Below the pieces are notes generated by a model that saw only the letters and a list, made by a program, of their open reading frames with translations, was not told the origin of the DNA and made no database searches. A program made the position numbers and the translations under genes. DNA of 64,000 bases from Dendrophyllia cribrosa (taxonomy: Eukaryota; Cnidaria; Anthozoa; Scleractinia; Dendrophylliidae). The stretch spans positions 4,298,562 through 4,362,561 of the forward strand of contig JAJLRJ010000001.1 in the NCBI GenBank assembly GCA_024195265.1. Reading direction: 5' to 3'. Of this stretch, positions 11,480 to 25,900 are shown in pieces; positions within the stretch are counted from its first letter, which is position 1; each line of letters begins with the position of its first letter.

Positions 11480-14400
11480 TCATGGCTTCAGAGCTTTATC
11501 CAACAAGGTTATGTCCTCCACATGAGAAGGGATGGTGACCTTTAGCAAGGGATTCTCTTCCATGGCTTTGCAGATGGCATTTTTTGCATGGACGTTTCCT
11601 GCCCAGCAACGACGGGCAACCTAAAATAAAACAGACTTGGCTAAAAATTGACGTCGTATCGATATAGACATAATCTAACGTTAATGTAAAACACTTATTG
11701 GCCCGTTTTGGGAGATCATTTATTTTATTTAAAGGTGTATTTCACAAGAAGTTGGTAAAATGGTAGTTATTAAAAGTATGTCCATAAAATGAATTTCGTT
11801 TCTTCATAGTATAGAAGTAGATTGTTTCTCCTAGAATTTCCATCAGACAATCCTTCATATTTTCGCCGAAATGTCCTGTCTATCCTCCATTTATTTCAGC
11901 ACAACCAATAATATACATGTATACTACTCCATCTATTACTTCATTACTCCATCTATTACTCTACTATTTTGTATTTCTTTTTATATGGTTGGAGAAAATT
12001 GCCAAAACTCAAGAACAAGTCAATCTGAGAAAAAAAGCCCTATTAACAAGCCGAACAGAGAAAAAAAAAGGCTCTATATAGTAATACGTATCATTTATAT
12101 GTTAGTATTCTGTTCTTACCCCATTATTAACATCCCAGAATAACATCAAACGAGCCCTGTTACCAGCCTCCTGTCGAGTTAATAAACAAAAAACTGAATA
12201 ACTATAATAAAACAAGCGAGATACTACGCGCGCGCTAATTGGCTGAACGCCGTTTATCAGAAACAGAAAACAACTTAACTGATAGAGCTCCATTTACTAC
12301 GTAATAGGTTAATTGATATATGAAATACTATACAAAGTATTCTTGGACATCATTAACAAAAACTTACTTGAGATCCATCTAACACCAAGCCAAACCCTCC
12401 ATTGACAACTTCACCCCTGAAAACGAAAAAACGTTATGCTAAATATAATTCTAAAAAGCGAAATAAATAATAACACTTTATAAATAACAAAGCGTTGAGT
12501 CGTTTTAAGTTGTGCTAATATCTTAGTTTGTCTGAAGTCACCTTTATTTGAGATGAAAATTATCAGCTCGTTTTTTGCATGGATTTCACGTTTTGGCTTC
12601 AACTGTCAGTCGCAGATCGGCTGGATGTTATAACGACGAGTTGCCAGAAACAGCTCATGCCAAAAATTGTCATGACTAAAAAGTTAACCCTTCCATCGTC
12701 AGAATTAAACATTGAATGGGTCATGTGATGTTGTTCTCACTTTCGATTCCCTCGGTGAACAATAAAATGCTACAGCTACAGTGTGACCACTTAAATAAAA
12801 GCTCTTCGGCAGTCCTGTGATGCTCTGATGCTGTTTCTGATTACGCTGTGTAAGGTGATTCTAACTATTGAGTCTGTGGATGAAATCCTAAAGTGTGACC
12901 ATTCAAATGAAAGCTCTTTAGCAGTACTTTCCTGCGGTGCTGTTTATTATGCCGTACAAGGTGGTTCTAACTTTTGAGTCTGTGGATGTATTACTCTACA
13001 GTGTGACCATTCAAATGAAAGCTCTTTAGCAGTACTTTCCTGTGGTGCTGTTTATTATGTTGTATATAGACTAGGAGCAGTCTCTCTTTTCCAGCTTAGT
13101 GCGTCGAGCGAAAAAACATTAGCGGACGAATAATGGATTTGGTTCGTTCGCTAATGTTTTTTCGTTTCTCGCTCGACGGACTAAGCTGGAAAAGAGAGAC
13201 TGCTCGTAGTCTATGTTGTACAAGGTGGTTCTAACTTTTGAGTTTGTGGATGAAATCCTAAAGTGTGACCATTCAAATGAAAGCTACTGAGCAGTACTTT
13301 CCTGTGGTACTGTTTATTATTACAAGGTGGTTCTAACTTTTGAGACCGTGGATGAAATCCTAAAGTATAGACCACTTTCATAATGGCGGCCGATTTATTT
13401 ATTCTTTTATATGTATGTTAATTAGCCTCACTGGCCTCATTTTAAAGTAAAAATTCTTTTGAATTTTGCACATGTTACCGAGGCCAGTGAGGCTAATTAA
13501 CATACATATAAAAGAATAAATAAATCGGCCGCCATTATGAAAGTGGTCTATGACCATTCAAATGAAAGCTACTGAACAGTACTTTCCTGTGGTGCTGTTT
13601 ATTATGCTGTACAAGGTGATTCTAACTTTTGAGTCTGTGGATGAAATCCTAAAGTATGACCATTCAAATGAAAGCTATTGATCAGTACTTTCCTGTGGTG
13701 CTGTTTATTATGCTGTACAAGGTGGTTCTAACTTTTGAGTCTGTGGATGAAATCTTTAAGTGTGACCATTTATATAAAAGCTCTTTTGCTGTACTTTCTT
13801 GAGGTGCTGTTTTCTTTTTTTATATTCTACAAAATAAATTTGGGACCTTTTTGATTTTAATGTGTCTAATTAAAGGTTTGATATTCACAAAGTTATTGCG
13901 CGACACAGAATCGTAACTTACCAGCCGACCCCGCCGCCATTATGAAGTGCTACCCACGTTGCTCCACGGAAAGAGTCACCAATCGCGTTTTGAACAGCCA
14001 TGTCTACAGTAAACAAACCAAGAAAAAATTCATTAATAACAACCCTTACAGTTCTTACAGTTCTGTAAGAAGCAAACTTTCTTGGCAAAAATGGAGGATT
14101 GTTTTCCATCGTTCTTTTCAAAACCCATTACATGTAGTTCTCATTTGACTTATAATTTTTATAGAACGAAACACGATAAGTTACATGTTGAATTCAGGTG
14201 GAAAGCGTTTGTTTGCTTTCTTTTTATCGCGGCTGTGTTTTTTCATGGCCATTCCGCACCAAACAGACTCCCCATCCACCTGTTTTGATTCCGCTGTCCG
14301 GCATATATCCCGAATCCCGCCCTCAAAATTCATAGTATCCCGTATCCCGCCAAACCAATTTTAGACTTCGAGTGTTTTAGTACAAACCTGCACAGAAGCT

Positions 14401-17400
14401 GGATCCATCATAAATGTTTGAAGTCTCTCGAAACGGGCTAAAACAGAAAAAGAGTTTACAAAACATCTTAGTAGGCCAAAAAAAACGACAGAGCGCTAAC
14501 ATTGTATGTTAAAGAATTTATGATTAATTTACACACATTCGCACAAATCAGACTGAATTTGCCCAATTAACATAACTCTACACAAATAATTTAAAAACAT
14601 TTACATACAAAAATGCATAAATTTGGATTAATTAACGTATATTTTGACAAAAACGACAAAGTGCTGAGACAAAAAAGGCGCTCATAAAAACGAAAGGCAC
14701 GCTGCCCGAGAGTGATTACAGAGCGCAGAACACAAGTCTAAGGTCTGATTTCAACCAACAAGCAAATGAAACAGCGTTTTACCTATCTGTGCCACTGACA
14801 TCATGGTGATCCCGACTTATAACGACGCATCCCTAAGTACAAAGTGTTATATTTTAGTTCATATCGCATTAATGACGTTAAAATCGCATCACAATAACGG
14901 ATGATGCATTTTAACAAACAATCGATGATGACGAAATTTCTAACACAAATACAGTAGATCTAGATTGGGGTATAGTTTCGATACACGCACTCTGACTATT
15001 GGTTTTCATGGTGTACACTTCAAAATTATATACAGCCGTTGTGACGTAAAGCAGTACTTACAGATAACCTTTTCTCACTGATCGCCTTGTTAAATGCTTG
15101 TGCAATAGCCACACGTCCTCGCTGGTCTGAGTACAAAATCCGAGCCTGTGAACCAACCACCTACAAAAAACAAAATGAATTAATTTTAGACTGTTGAAAG
15201 TTTTTTCAAGAGATATCTAGAGCAAAGTAAGAGCTGCTTGTAATTCTGTGAATGAAGTCCAAAGTGTGACCACCCAAATGAAAGCTATTGAGCAGTACGT
15301 TCCTGTGGCGCTGTTTATTATGCTGTGCAAGGTGGTTCTAAATTTTAAGTCTGTGGATGCAATTCTACAGTGTGACCATTCCAATGAAAGCTATTGAGCA
15401 GTACTTTCCTGTGGTACTGTTTATCACGCTAAACAAGGTGTTTCTAACTTTTGAGTCTGTGGATGGAATCCTAAAATGTGACCATTAAATTGAAAGCTAT
15501 CGAGCAGTACTTTCCCGTGGTACTGTTTATTATGCTGTACAAGGTGGTTTTAACGTTTGAGTCTGTGGATGAAATTCTACAGTGTGACCATTCAAATGAG
15601 GGCTCCTTAGCAGTTTATTCCTGTGGTGCTGTTTATTATGCCGTACAAGGTGGTTCTAACGTTTGAGTCTGTGGATGTATTACTCTACAGTGTGGCCATT
15701 CAAGTAAGAGCTCCTTAGCAGTACATTGCTGCGGTGCCGTTTGTTTTCGATATTTTGTATAAAATGGAGTTTGATACTTTTCTTAAAATGCTATTTTGGC
15801 TGCTCTTAGTAGTGACAATAGCTTTGCGACAGCAAACTAAGAATAAAATCTTACCAGTTGATGCTGCTGCGCTTCCTCAATCCATTTGATGTTGTCTTCA
15901 TATTGAGCTTTAACTTCTGCTGGTACTACAAACATTTACCAACAAAAAGAAAGAAGACTGCATGAACAGAGCATCAAAATACATCGGCATAAACATCTGT
16001 TGACGATATAAGTCATTAATTAAATATTAATTTCATTTTCAGAATAGTGAACACCACAAAAAAAAAACTTAAAAAGCTAAAGTTCGCAGACTTTCAAGTC
16101 TGAACAGCTTTATAACAGTCTTGACGTTTATACTTTCAACAATCACTACCTGTACACATGAAATTTGTGGATTTGTTAGACTTTCTCAAAGTCCGTTTTT
16201 CGTTTTTTCGTTTTGGGTGTTCGCGCGCGCTCTCGGGGGCTTCGCAGTCGACTTGTGACAAGTCTATGGATTTGTATGAGGCGAAAAATAAAAACATTAT
16301 CATAAATCAATATCATGTCAAAGGTACATATAGCACACGTACATCCCTCAGCCATGATCTCTTCTTGTACTTTTCTAGCAATTTCATCAGTTGTCGCAAG
16401 ATCAGCAGCGAGACCAGAAGTGCAAACCCACCTAAATGTAGAACATGCAAATGTCAGCAATACATGATTTCCAGTAGCAAACATTGTTGCGGAAACATTG
16501 TTTCTTCTAATGTGACTAAACTGGGAAACATTTGTTTTGTAAGCAACGTTTGCGTCCGGGAAGCAGAGTTTGCGTCCGCAACAAGATTTTTTCGCGCGGA
16601 CTAAACTTGGAAACATTTGCATCTGAAACAATGCTTCTGCAACAAAGACTCCGAGTTTAGCCAGGCCCTATGGAAACAACACGATGACAGAGACCAAACC
16701 ACTGACATTCAGGTTAAAAGTCCAATGCGATAACCATTATACTGCCTGTGCTACTGCGCCTATTAGTTCTTGAGTAATCAAAAATCATTTACTGAGGGTG
16801 GCAAAGGGTTTATGCGTGACGCGTGATCAGGGCAAAAATCAGTGCGTGAAACGTGAAAGTTAGTAAAATGGAAACGTGATTCGTGAATTTAGGAACTAAT
16901 ACCCTTGTCAGGAACCAGACTTAGGAATTTAACGAACATGTGACGCGTGAATTGCGTAAAAAAGGGTGCGTAAAACGGGATAGTGACCCCCCACCCCCCT
17001 TTGTTACCCTCTTTACTCACCGAAATGGTCCAAACCCCATGGAAAAAATGTCTCTACAAAGGAAATAAAACATACTGTTAATGCAACCATGTACACTGTA
17101 CCACTCAATGGCACTGCAGACTGATCTGCAACACTGGTTAATTGTGAAATCAACAGAGAGAATTATTACACAACAGAGAATCCTTATTTGTTGAATCATT
17201 CCATTCCAGCTGTGACAATCCGTAATAAAAGCAAATCCTAATTTTCGTAATCATCAGACTTTTGTCAAGTTATTTTGTTTTAGCCGAGTTCCAACGTTGC
17301 CCCCAAGATCAATGGACTTGAATAACCTGCTCCATCCTCGCACTGAGGCCATTAACAAAAAAAAAAACAAGATACAAACCCCATGATATCTTGTACATAG

Positions 17401-20400
17401 GATGGATAACGGAACACTCCAAGTGGTGCACCTTCCTTGCACACATCGGCTCCTTTAAAAACATAACAATACATTGTGCATAAAAATTCAAACTTGCAGA
17501 AAATTCTATACATACAATTAAATACTTACTAAATAAATTGGATGTTTCGGATTAAATATTTAAGCAACAATATGTACATGTCTGAGCATTTTGGCTAGAA
17601 ACTGAGAAGTCATCAGCATTTTAAGAAGGACCACTTTTTCACTTTTACAGAATAACGCTTAAGACGACCTGGTGACAGCAAAAAGTACCTTTCCATTTCA
17701 TAACAGTAGTCTATGTTCAGCAAGAAATGGTCTGATCAAACGGATTACAAGACTATTTGTTGTAAAAAAAACACATCTGCTAAAGTATGTTACTTACAGT
17801 ACAAACATTCAAGGAATTAATGGCAATAGTCACATGCACTAAATAATTACCTAGTTTCCTGCACGGCCATTATTTGTGTCGACACACAAGTCAACGCTCC
17901 TCCCCACTATACAACGGCTGGCTAAAATCTCGAAAGAAATGCGATCCAGGTTTGAGCAACCATTAGTGGGGAGGAGCGTTGCGTGTCGACACAAATGACA
18001 ACTGCGTAGGAGACTATAAAGTACCCTGCTCCATACGTGTCTTTAGCCAGCGCCACAATAGGCAGTTTTATAAACCGATCGCAGCAATTTTGATCGCCAG
18101 CGAAAATCGCAAGCGAATTTCATCACTGCCTGCTGCGGACGAACTTGACGATTTTTCGGGCGATTCCACCACATTCGTTTCTAGGCCCTTTCTCTGCATT
18201 CAAAACAGCAGCTTCCGTCCTTATGTACTGCAGGAGGCTTTTATATAAAATCGTGCGATATGATTAGTTGAATAATTTATCGTTTTGTCGCGAAGAGCGT
18301 GTAAAATAGCTGGAATGGGCACACAAGGTGAGTGACGGCCAATTTTATCCCCGACATGCCAGATATCGGGGATGCCAGAAATCTGCAATCGCAGTTCCGA
18401 CAAACCTGGCGATTTTCGCCAATCGCCACGATCGGCTTATAAAATCGCTTAGTGTGCTGCTGGCTTTTGGAGGTTTTGTTTTTTACACTTTTTGGGTTGG
18501 TGAGTTTTACCTGCGCGACTAGCCTCAAGAAGAAAAGCATTTCCATAATCCCAGAAGAACAGTCCGCGAGCTGTCAGTTTATTGATAGCTGCAACCTGAC
18601 GGCGTAAGCTGCAATGGCAAAATGCTGGTGTTATTGACAATGTCCATGTTCGTACATGTACGATGAAAACGTAATAAACTCAGATGTTGAACACACCTTT
18701 CTTGAACGAGAGATTTGAATCTTTCAGGATCATGTTTCATTATTTCATTTGCTTCATCAAATTTGACCTAAATTTACATACAGAAATTAATTATAATAAG
18801 CAACAGACAAAGCTTAGCTGTATAAATAAGAACTTGATTAAGAGGCTCAAAAAGTTCAGAATGCGGCTGCCCGTTTCCTTACCAGTTCTGGCAAATATTA
18901 CCATATAAACCATATTGGCTATAATCTTTAGCAATTTACATGTGCACGGTGCAAGAGCTTTTTCAGTCGCTGCCCAGTCTTATGGAACAATCTTCCTCTT
19001 ACTGCAATTGATTAGGAATGTGGACTCCATAGAATGTTTTAAAAATAAAGCTAAAACACCTTTTAAAACAAGCATTTTATATTAATTATTTTTTTCATTT
19101 TATCATTTTTTAAGATCATTGAAAAGTGCCATGTATTACCTTATTACATGAAATTTTCGCGACACGCTTATTTCGCGATTTTGCGAAAATTTTGTATTTT
19201 GAATCACTTAAATTTCAAGTTTTTGAGTAAAACACAATTAATTTCCTTGGCAATGTTATTTAACATTTACTTGAATTAGATAAAACGAATTTATCAAAGG
19301 TCAGCAATAACGTCAAAATTACTAACAAAAACGCAACGGCTGGACTATATGTCAACAGGAACAACAAAGCAGTTCATGCTTGTTCGTAAATTATTGGTCT
19401 TGACCAATTATTGACCACAATATTCGATATTCAATATTCGGACTCCGAAGAAAAAATGATGCCGTTTAGTAAAAGTTGCCGTTTAGAAACATATGTACAA
19501 GTCTCGCGAGTTATTTGTGTAAATGTCTTGATATGGATCAACAGAACAGTTAAAAATATGATTTTGCAAACGTTTCAATGGTAATAAACTCATTGTTTCT
19601 TGATTATTGACATAAGGGGAGTCACTTAATTTTCCCGTCATGTTATGTTCGCGACACTTATTGTTCGCGTCACTTTAATTTCGCGATTTTTTAAAATCGC
19701 GAAATTCGCGAAATTAACGTGTCGCGAAAATTTCATGTAATAAGGTAATTAATTTTTCATTTTAGTGTTTGGTCTTAGCAGTTTGGACAGAGAATATTCA
19801 CTGACCTGCACAGGATAATAGCCACCATTGAAGGGATTGTGAAGAGAAGTTTGATCAGAGCCGAGGTCTACAAGAAGTTCACCAGTGCTTTCATACTCTT
19901 GTACCAAACGTTCCCTTTAAAAGTAACTACATCTTTTTATTATGAGTACAGCCCTACTAAGTATTTGACCTAAATGCAGGTAAAGTGCGTGAACAATTAG
20001 CTTTCTCTGGAAATTCAAGTCTGATACAATAAGTCACTCTTTGTGGAATGCTGTTTTCAAAACTCAAAACTTTACAACGAATTATGGTTCATAAACACTT
20101 TTGCCACCCCACAATTTTGCAGTTTTTGATCGCTGACCTGTAGTATAACCTTAAACATTACATGCAAAGAGCTAAAATTTGCTATTTCATCTTTTGAAGT
20201 CAGAGCTGACGTCCGATCTCATTCTCATAAAAAAAAAATGTAAAGCGCAACTGATTATATTATATAGAAGTTCGCGCTATATAAAAATGTAAATATTATT
20301 ATTATATTATTATTAATAGGTATTTAGCATGATGCCTTCTCAAGGTAAATTTGTATGCTAATAATTTTGAAACAAAATGTAAATAATGAAGTCAGCAAAG

Positions 20401-22883
20401 ATTTGCCTACAGAGCAGGTGGAACAAGCACTTTGCTCCAGTATCTATACATGGCAACTAGGTGTGTTGCTATTCTCCTGTGGATGGGGCGGTTACTTGCT
20501 AGTCCACATCAGAGGGTTACCCCCTGGAATTTCCTAAGGGTTTCTTAATGTGTCACTGCTATTCTCTTATACATCTTAATGGAGAGAGATTATGAGGCAA
20601 AGTCTCTCATCATGGTATGATGGGGGATTTTGCTTAATAAAGATGGAATCAAAAAATAAAAAGAATCTAACCATAACTCAACCACGTTGCCATGGTATCC
20701 CAAACTGTGTGGTTTTTTCAGCTGCCGGGCTTTCCTAAAATAAAAGCAATTTGTGCAAGTCTGAGTGACTGAATACAATAATTAATTTACTATTATTATA
20801 TTATAAAATATTTTAAAGAAACTTAAAGAGAATAATTAAGTGCTATAGACCTTTCCCGCATTCCTGTGAACAAAGGCACCAACTCGAGGCTGGGGTGGAC
20901 AAAATACAGTGATTTGTATGAAATCAGTTGTCCACCCATGCCAAGCCTTGACCTCGTTTCATTGTGTGTGCTCATTGGAGTGGAATGCGGGAAAGGTCTA
21001 TTGTCTTAATATTAGACAGAGAATTTACATAATTATTGAGAATGTTATATTTTACATGTAATCCTAATTAGCAATGACTGATAAAATAACTAAAATAAAC
21101 AGGTCTACCGCTGACCACCCCAGTGTCGGTTTAGGATCTCCTATTGACACTTAATAAACTGAAACAGATACCATCATGGTATTGAGGCCTAAACACTCCC
21201 CTACATCATTTAGGTCAAAGCAATGTCAAATATTCTAATAGACTTATTAAATCTAAATGTGTGCAAATTTAAGTAAATTTTCACATTATTTAAGGAAAAT
21301 GAAGCTTACAACCTGTAGTTGAAAAGAAAGCTAAGAAGATGAATGTACATGTATCATGTTTATTATAAAAAAAGGTTCGTACTTGATCATTTCTATGCAG
21401 ACATCCACATCAGAAGTGTATTCTATTAGCCACCTAAAAAGAAAAGAAAACACCATGTTTTTAATTAAATAGTTAGATTAAAGAAGGACAGTGTATGCAG
21501 AGAAGTTGGGAAAACAACTCATACCCTTGCTCATGTCTTTTTTTTAAAGCAGCCTCATTAACCTGAAAGTAAGACAATTATTATAGTATAATTTAATTAT
21601 TTTGACCTTTCGAGGCAAAGATGACTATTATAACTGTACTGTGTACGTTGTGGCAACATTCTCCCCATTCCCATACTGTGGAATTCTTGATCAGGAACAG
21701 AATTTTGTTACATACTTACATACTTTATTTTACAAAAAATGGTAGCATACAACATGCATCATTCCTCCACCATCCAATTACAAAAAAAGATAGCTGCATT
21801 CTATCTCACACTCAAAACTCAAATGTGATACACAGTATTAAACTGTACATACACCCACACTGGCTTAAAGCAGAGTTACAATGTAATGAAAAATGTTTTA
21901 GAAATGGAGGGGAAAATCAGCTCTTTAAACCTTAGAGAAAATTATCCACAACCACTCCCTTAGTTGGGTAGGGACAAAACGTGGGGTACCCCATGGCCTA
22001 CCAGTGGTTAATTTTAAAAAAAAATCCTAAAAAATAAATAAATAATTCCTCTTGAATACTGTTAAATCTCTGTGTTGTCTGTTCCAGCCTTGTACCACTT
22101 CATGCAACTTAAAAGGTGCAGGTTTTTTGGGGGGAAGAGGGTGGGGAATTCAAATCGTGATTCTTGAAAGCAAAAACAGATTTTTCACTAAAATCCTAAG
22201 TGATAATGCATCCAGAAAATCCAAATCCGAAACGCAACAGCTACTTCAGATAAGATCTTAATCCTGATGATTCATGCCGGAGAAAGGATTCGAAAAAAAG
22301 TACTACCACAGGGAACCCAAACGCTGTATTACCTGTAACATAATTATTTGATAATGTTATTTCCCTGTCTCTTATTGAGTCGTTTTGATTTGAATCAGAG
22401 CGAAGACGGTTGACCTTGCACTTATCAAATGAATTATTGTGTCTGCCGCTTCGTAAATACGACGCGCCTATTACGTCTCAAGTTTCCATGCATTATTATC
22501 AACTCAAGTTTCCATTTATACCATAACTATTTTATATTCAAACTATCCTTGGGGGAGAATTGCGGGTTTCAATTTACGCACCTTTTTATAGTCAATCCCT
22601 ACATGAACCAGGGTTCAAGACTTACGGTAGCCAACTAGCCAAAGTCTAGTAAAAATTCAGTTTTGGCTACGGATTTTGGCTTTCACTAAGCCATTCTGGT
22701 TAGTAAAAATGGAACTGCACTGGACGGAAATAAACCTGAAAATTATTTCATATCAATCGCAATTTAAGTAAATTGAGAGAACAGAAACTAGCACATAGAC
22801 TGTAGACGGCATCATCATTTAATGCTATAAAGAACGATTTTCCTTTTTTGTTACGAAAGCAACGAAGGAAAGAATCAAACTGT

Positions 22884-22957
<74 letters not shown>

Positions 22958-25900
22958 TAGTACTGTTGATATATATATATCATACGTGAAATAAAGTGGA
23001 ACAGCTTCCAGGCATCGCATTCATTTAGCATAAATAATGAGGTCAAAGAGGTCACATACACGTTTTTCCAAAAAGAAAGAATATTTCTTGTTCGAGAGTT
23101 TGAATGATTTTGAAATTAATTTGATTTTTATATATACAAATTCAAAATAAGTTGAAACGGAGTAAAATGTGTTCAATTCGGTTGAAAACAGAAAACCTGA
23201 ATAGCAGTACTAAATGTCTCGGAGATTTTTTTTTCTCCTTTATAACTGTCGCTGTAACTCCCCACCCCTTTACCACCCCCCGTGCAAGTCTGGACAGTGA
23301 AAATTTATTTTGGGTAGTGAAATCAAACCTGTCACTAGCCACTAGGCTAGTAAGCTAAAATGTTAGTCTCAAACCCTGCAAGCTCTGTCTTTTAGTTCTA
23401 TGAAGTGGTACAAGGCTGGAACTCTTGAACAGAAATTTTATGGTATTCAAAGAGGAATTATTTATTTATTTTTTAGTTTTTTTTTTTTAAGAAATTAACC
23501 ACCGGTAGGCCATGGCCTACCCCATGGCCTACACCATGGCCTAGGCCATGGGGTACCCCACGGTTTGTCCCTACCCCCCTTAGTTTACAGCATAGTTTTA
23601 AAAAATAATGTATGCATACATTGCATTACAGCTTTATACACATGAAGTATTACTTAATTACACTGAACATACCTCAGCCACTACCCCAACACAGCCAGCA
23701 ATCACAGCAGCTTTTGCTTGTGCACCACTCATTCCACCCAGTCCAGAAGTGACAAACACCTACAATATTCCAGTGTTAGGTACACCATGACTTCAATTGA
23801 CATAATGATGATAACAAGCATTAAGGCTAGTTTACACATGTGATTCCTCTTCGTGCTCTTCAATGCAACTTTTGTCACAAGTGTAGACTAGTGGAGATTT
23901 GTGTGCAATATTTGCTGCAATTTCCCACACATCACTGCCAAGTTGTATCATACGTACATGTACATTGTATCACTGCGATATCACAGCGACTAATCGTGCC
24001 CAAATTACACTGAAATCACTGCTACTTTTAAATAAATAAACTTATTCAGATAAAATCAACAATAAATATGTTACTTGTAATATGAATACATTCAAGTGCA
24101 AAGGGCTTAACACACATGTACATGAAGTTTCAATGTAGTATAATAACTATGAACATGCACCTTCATTTGATACTTCTAACAATGATCATGATATACCTTT
24201 CCTCTTAAATTATTCACTCCAAGCCGCCTTCTGCCAGCATTTAAAACAACAATCTGAACAAGAAACAAACATAAAAAAAAAGATTTTTTCAAATTATTGC
24301 GAGCAGTGCATTTAAATATTGATTAATTAAATAACTGTCAATTAAATATTAATGCTTTAATTTGTTTCCTTAGTTAAAAAATAAATAAAATTTAATATCT
24401 TTTCTTACCAATAATATGCAATTGTAGTGCAATAGCTGGGCCTCAATTATTAGCAATGTTAATTCGATGTAACATTTTCAAGAATCTGTAAATCCAGGTC
24501 AAAAATAATAAAAATAAGTGAGGTCAAGACATGCCTATTTTTCAAAACCTACCGTAGTACCATGGACAATTCCTTGTGGGCCAATATAACAGTAGCTTCC
24601 TGCTGTCATCTGACCATACATTGTAACACCCAACGCAAACATCTTATCGTACTGATCCCTTGATGAGTAGTTTGGAACAACCTGAAAACAAACAGTTTAA
24701 GGCTGTTTAACCCTTTAATCCTTTAAAATATCAAAACATGAAAATACAAACTATCTTTCCTTATTGTCCCCAAACAATTCTTTTTTTCAATCCAATTTAA
24801 TTTATGTACTCCAGTATTTGCGTCGACGAAGGAGACGCTTCCTAATCTTGTCGGCTAAGCGGAACGAATCGAGAAATGTGTCGGTACCAAATCTACGCCA
24901 TTTTGAAACGTCACAATAGTATCCAGCATTCTTAGCGCGTCGTCTAGGCTAAGCGGAACGAATCAAGAAAAGTGTCGGTACCAAATCTGCGCCATTTTGA
25001 AACGTCACAATAGTATCCAGCATCGCGTGGAAATCAGGCATCATCCTGGGGAGCTGGGGTTCTGAAATGTCACATGAGAATAATCTATTTGTCTTGATTT
25101 AGTTTCGGATATTTTCCCGATTTTGGAATCGTACGGCTCAATATTTCAATGCCTAGTAAAAGTACGCAGTGGAAAAATTGGACGAAGGTTCTTCTCCGGA
25201 CCAAGTAAGTTGTTGGGTCTCTTTGGAATCAAGCAGAAGTTACAGATTTTCCTCGCTGCCGTTCTGGTATGTTTTGAATGTTCTATCTTGATTTTGCTGT
25301 GGTTCTCTGCCTGATTTGGGAAGCTTTCACCTAAATACCGACGTCGTTCTTCACGATGTTCCACGGTACGGTGCAATTCGCTTATGTCTTGTAGCAATAA
25401 TTCACTGACCGGCCGCGCCAGGCGAACGCAAATAATTTAACTTTACAGTGCTCGAAATTGCGCCTGTATCAGGCGCATTTGCGACTAAAGATTTCGCAGT
25501 TTTGTGACTAAAATTTGTCTAGCTAATGAAGGAATTATATTCAACAGTCTTGTGTCTTACTTGCAATTGGTAGTTGTAATTTTATCCGAAAAATCTTGCG
25601 AAATTTCACGTTGAATGTTGCGTGACTTAAACGTCGAAATTTCTCATTTCCGGTTCCGGTATTGGTACATGTACTGAGGAGTATGATTTCAGAATCGGAG
25701 AAATAACCGAAATGAAATCAAGACAAATATACTATTTATATGTCGGAAAAATCTGAGACCTTTCGGAGTACACAGCACGGCAGGATTTTGCCCGATTCCA
25801 CGGCGATAGCGTGAATTTGTTTGATGACGGCCCGACGTTTTTGCCTGCGTGACATATCTCGCGACATAGCCCTTTTCAACAGTGGCTGAATTAATTCATG

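Larger units (their letters stand above)
12770..13810. repeat. Tandem array of a unit of about 106 bp in a UROC1 intron
   Basis: Repeated units contain GTGTGACCATTCAAATGAAAG, GCAGTACTTTCCTGTGGTGC, TGTTTATTATGCTGTACAAG and GTGGTTCTAACTTTTGAGTC in the same order. About seven to nine diverged copies are present. Two foldback elements (13065-13213 and 13368-13550) interrupt it. It lies between UROC1 exons at 12416 and 13922. The same unit forms a second array at 15240-15740. Confidence 0.9.

Noticed and set aside
16158..16631. Overlapping ORFs of about 150 codons on both strands
   Set aside because: The minus-strand one merely extends UROC1 exon 17 (16343-16431) into flanking intron, and the plus-strand one is its shadow.
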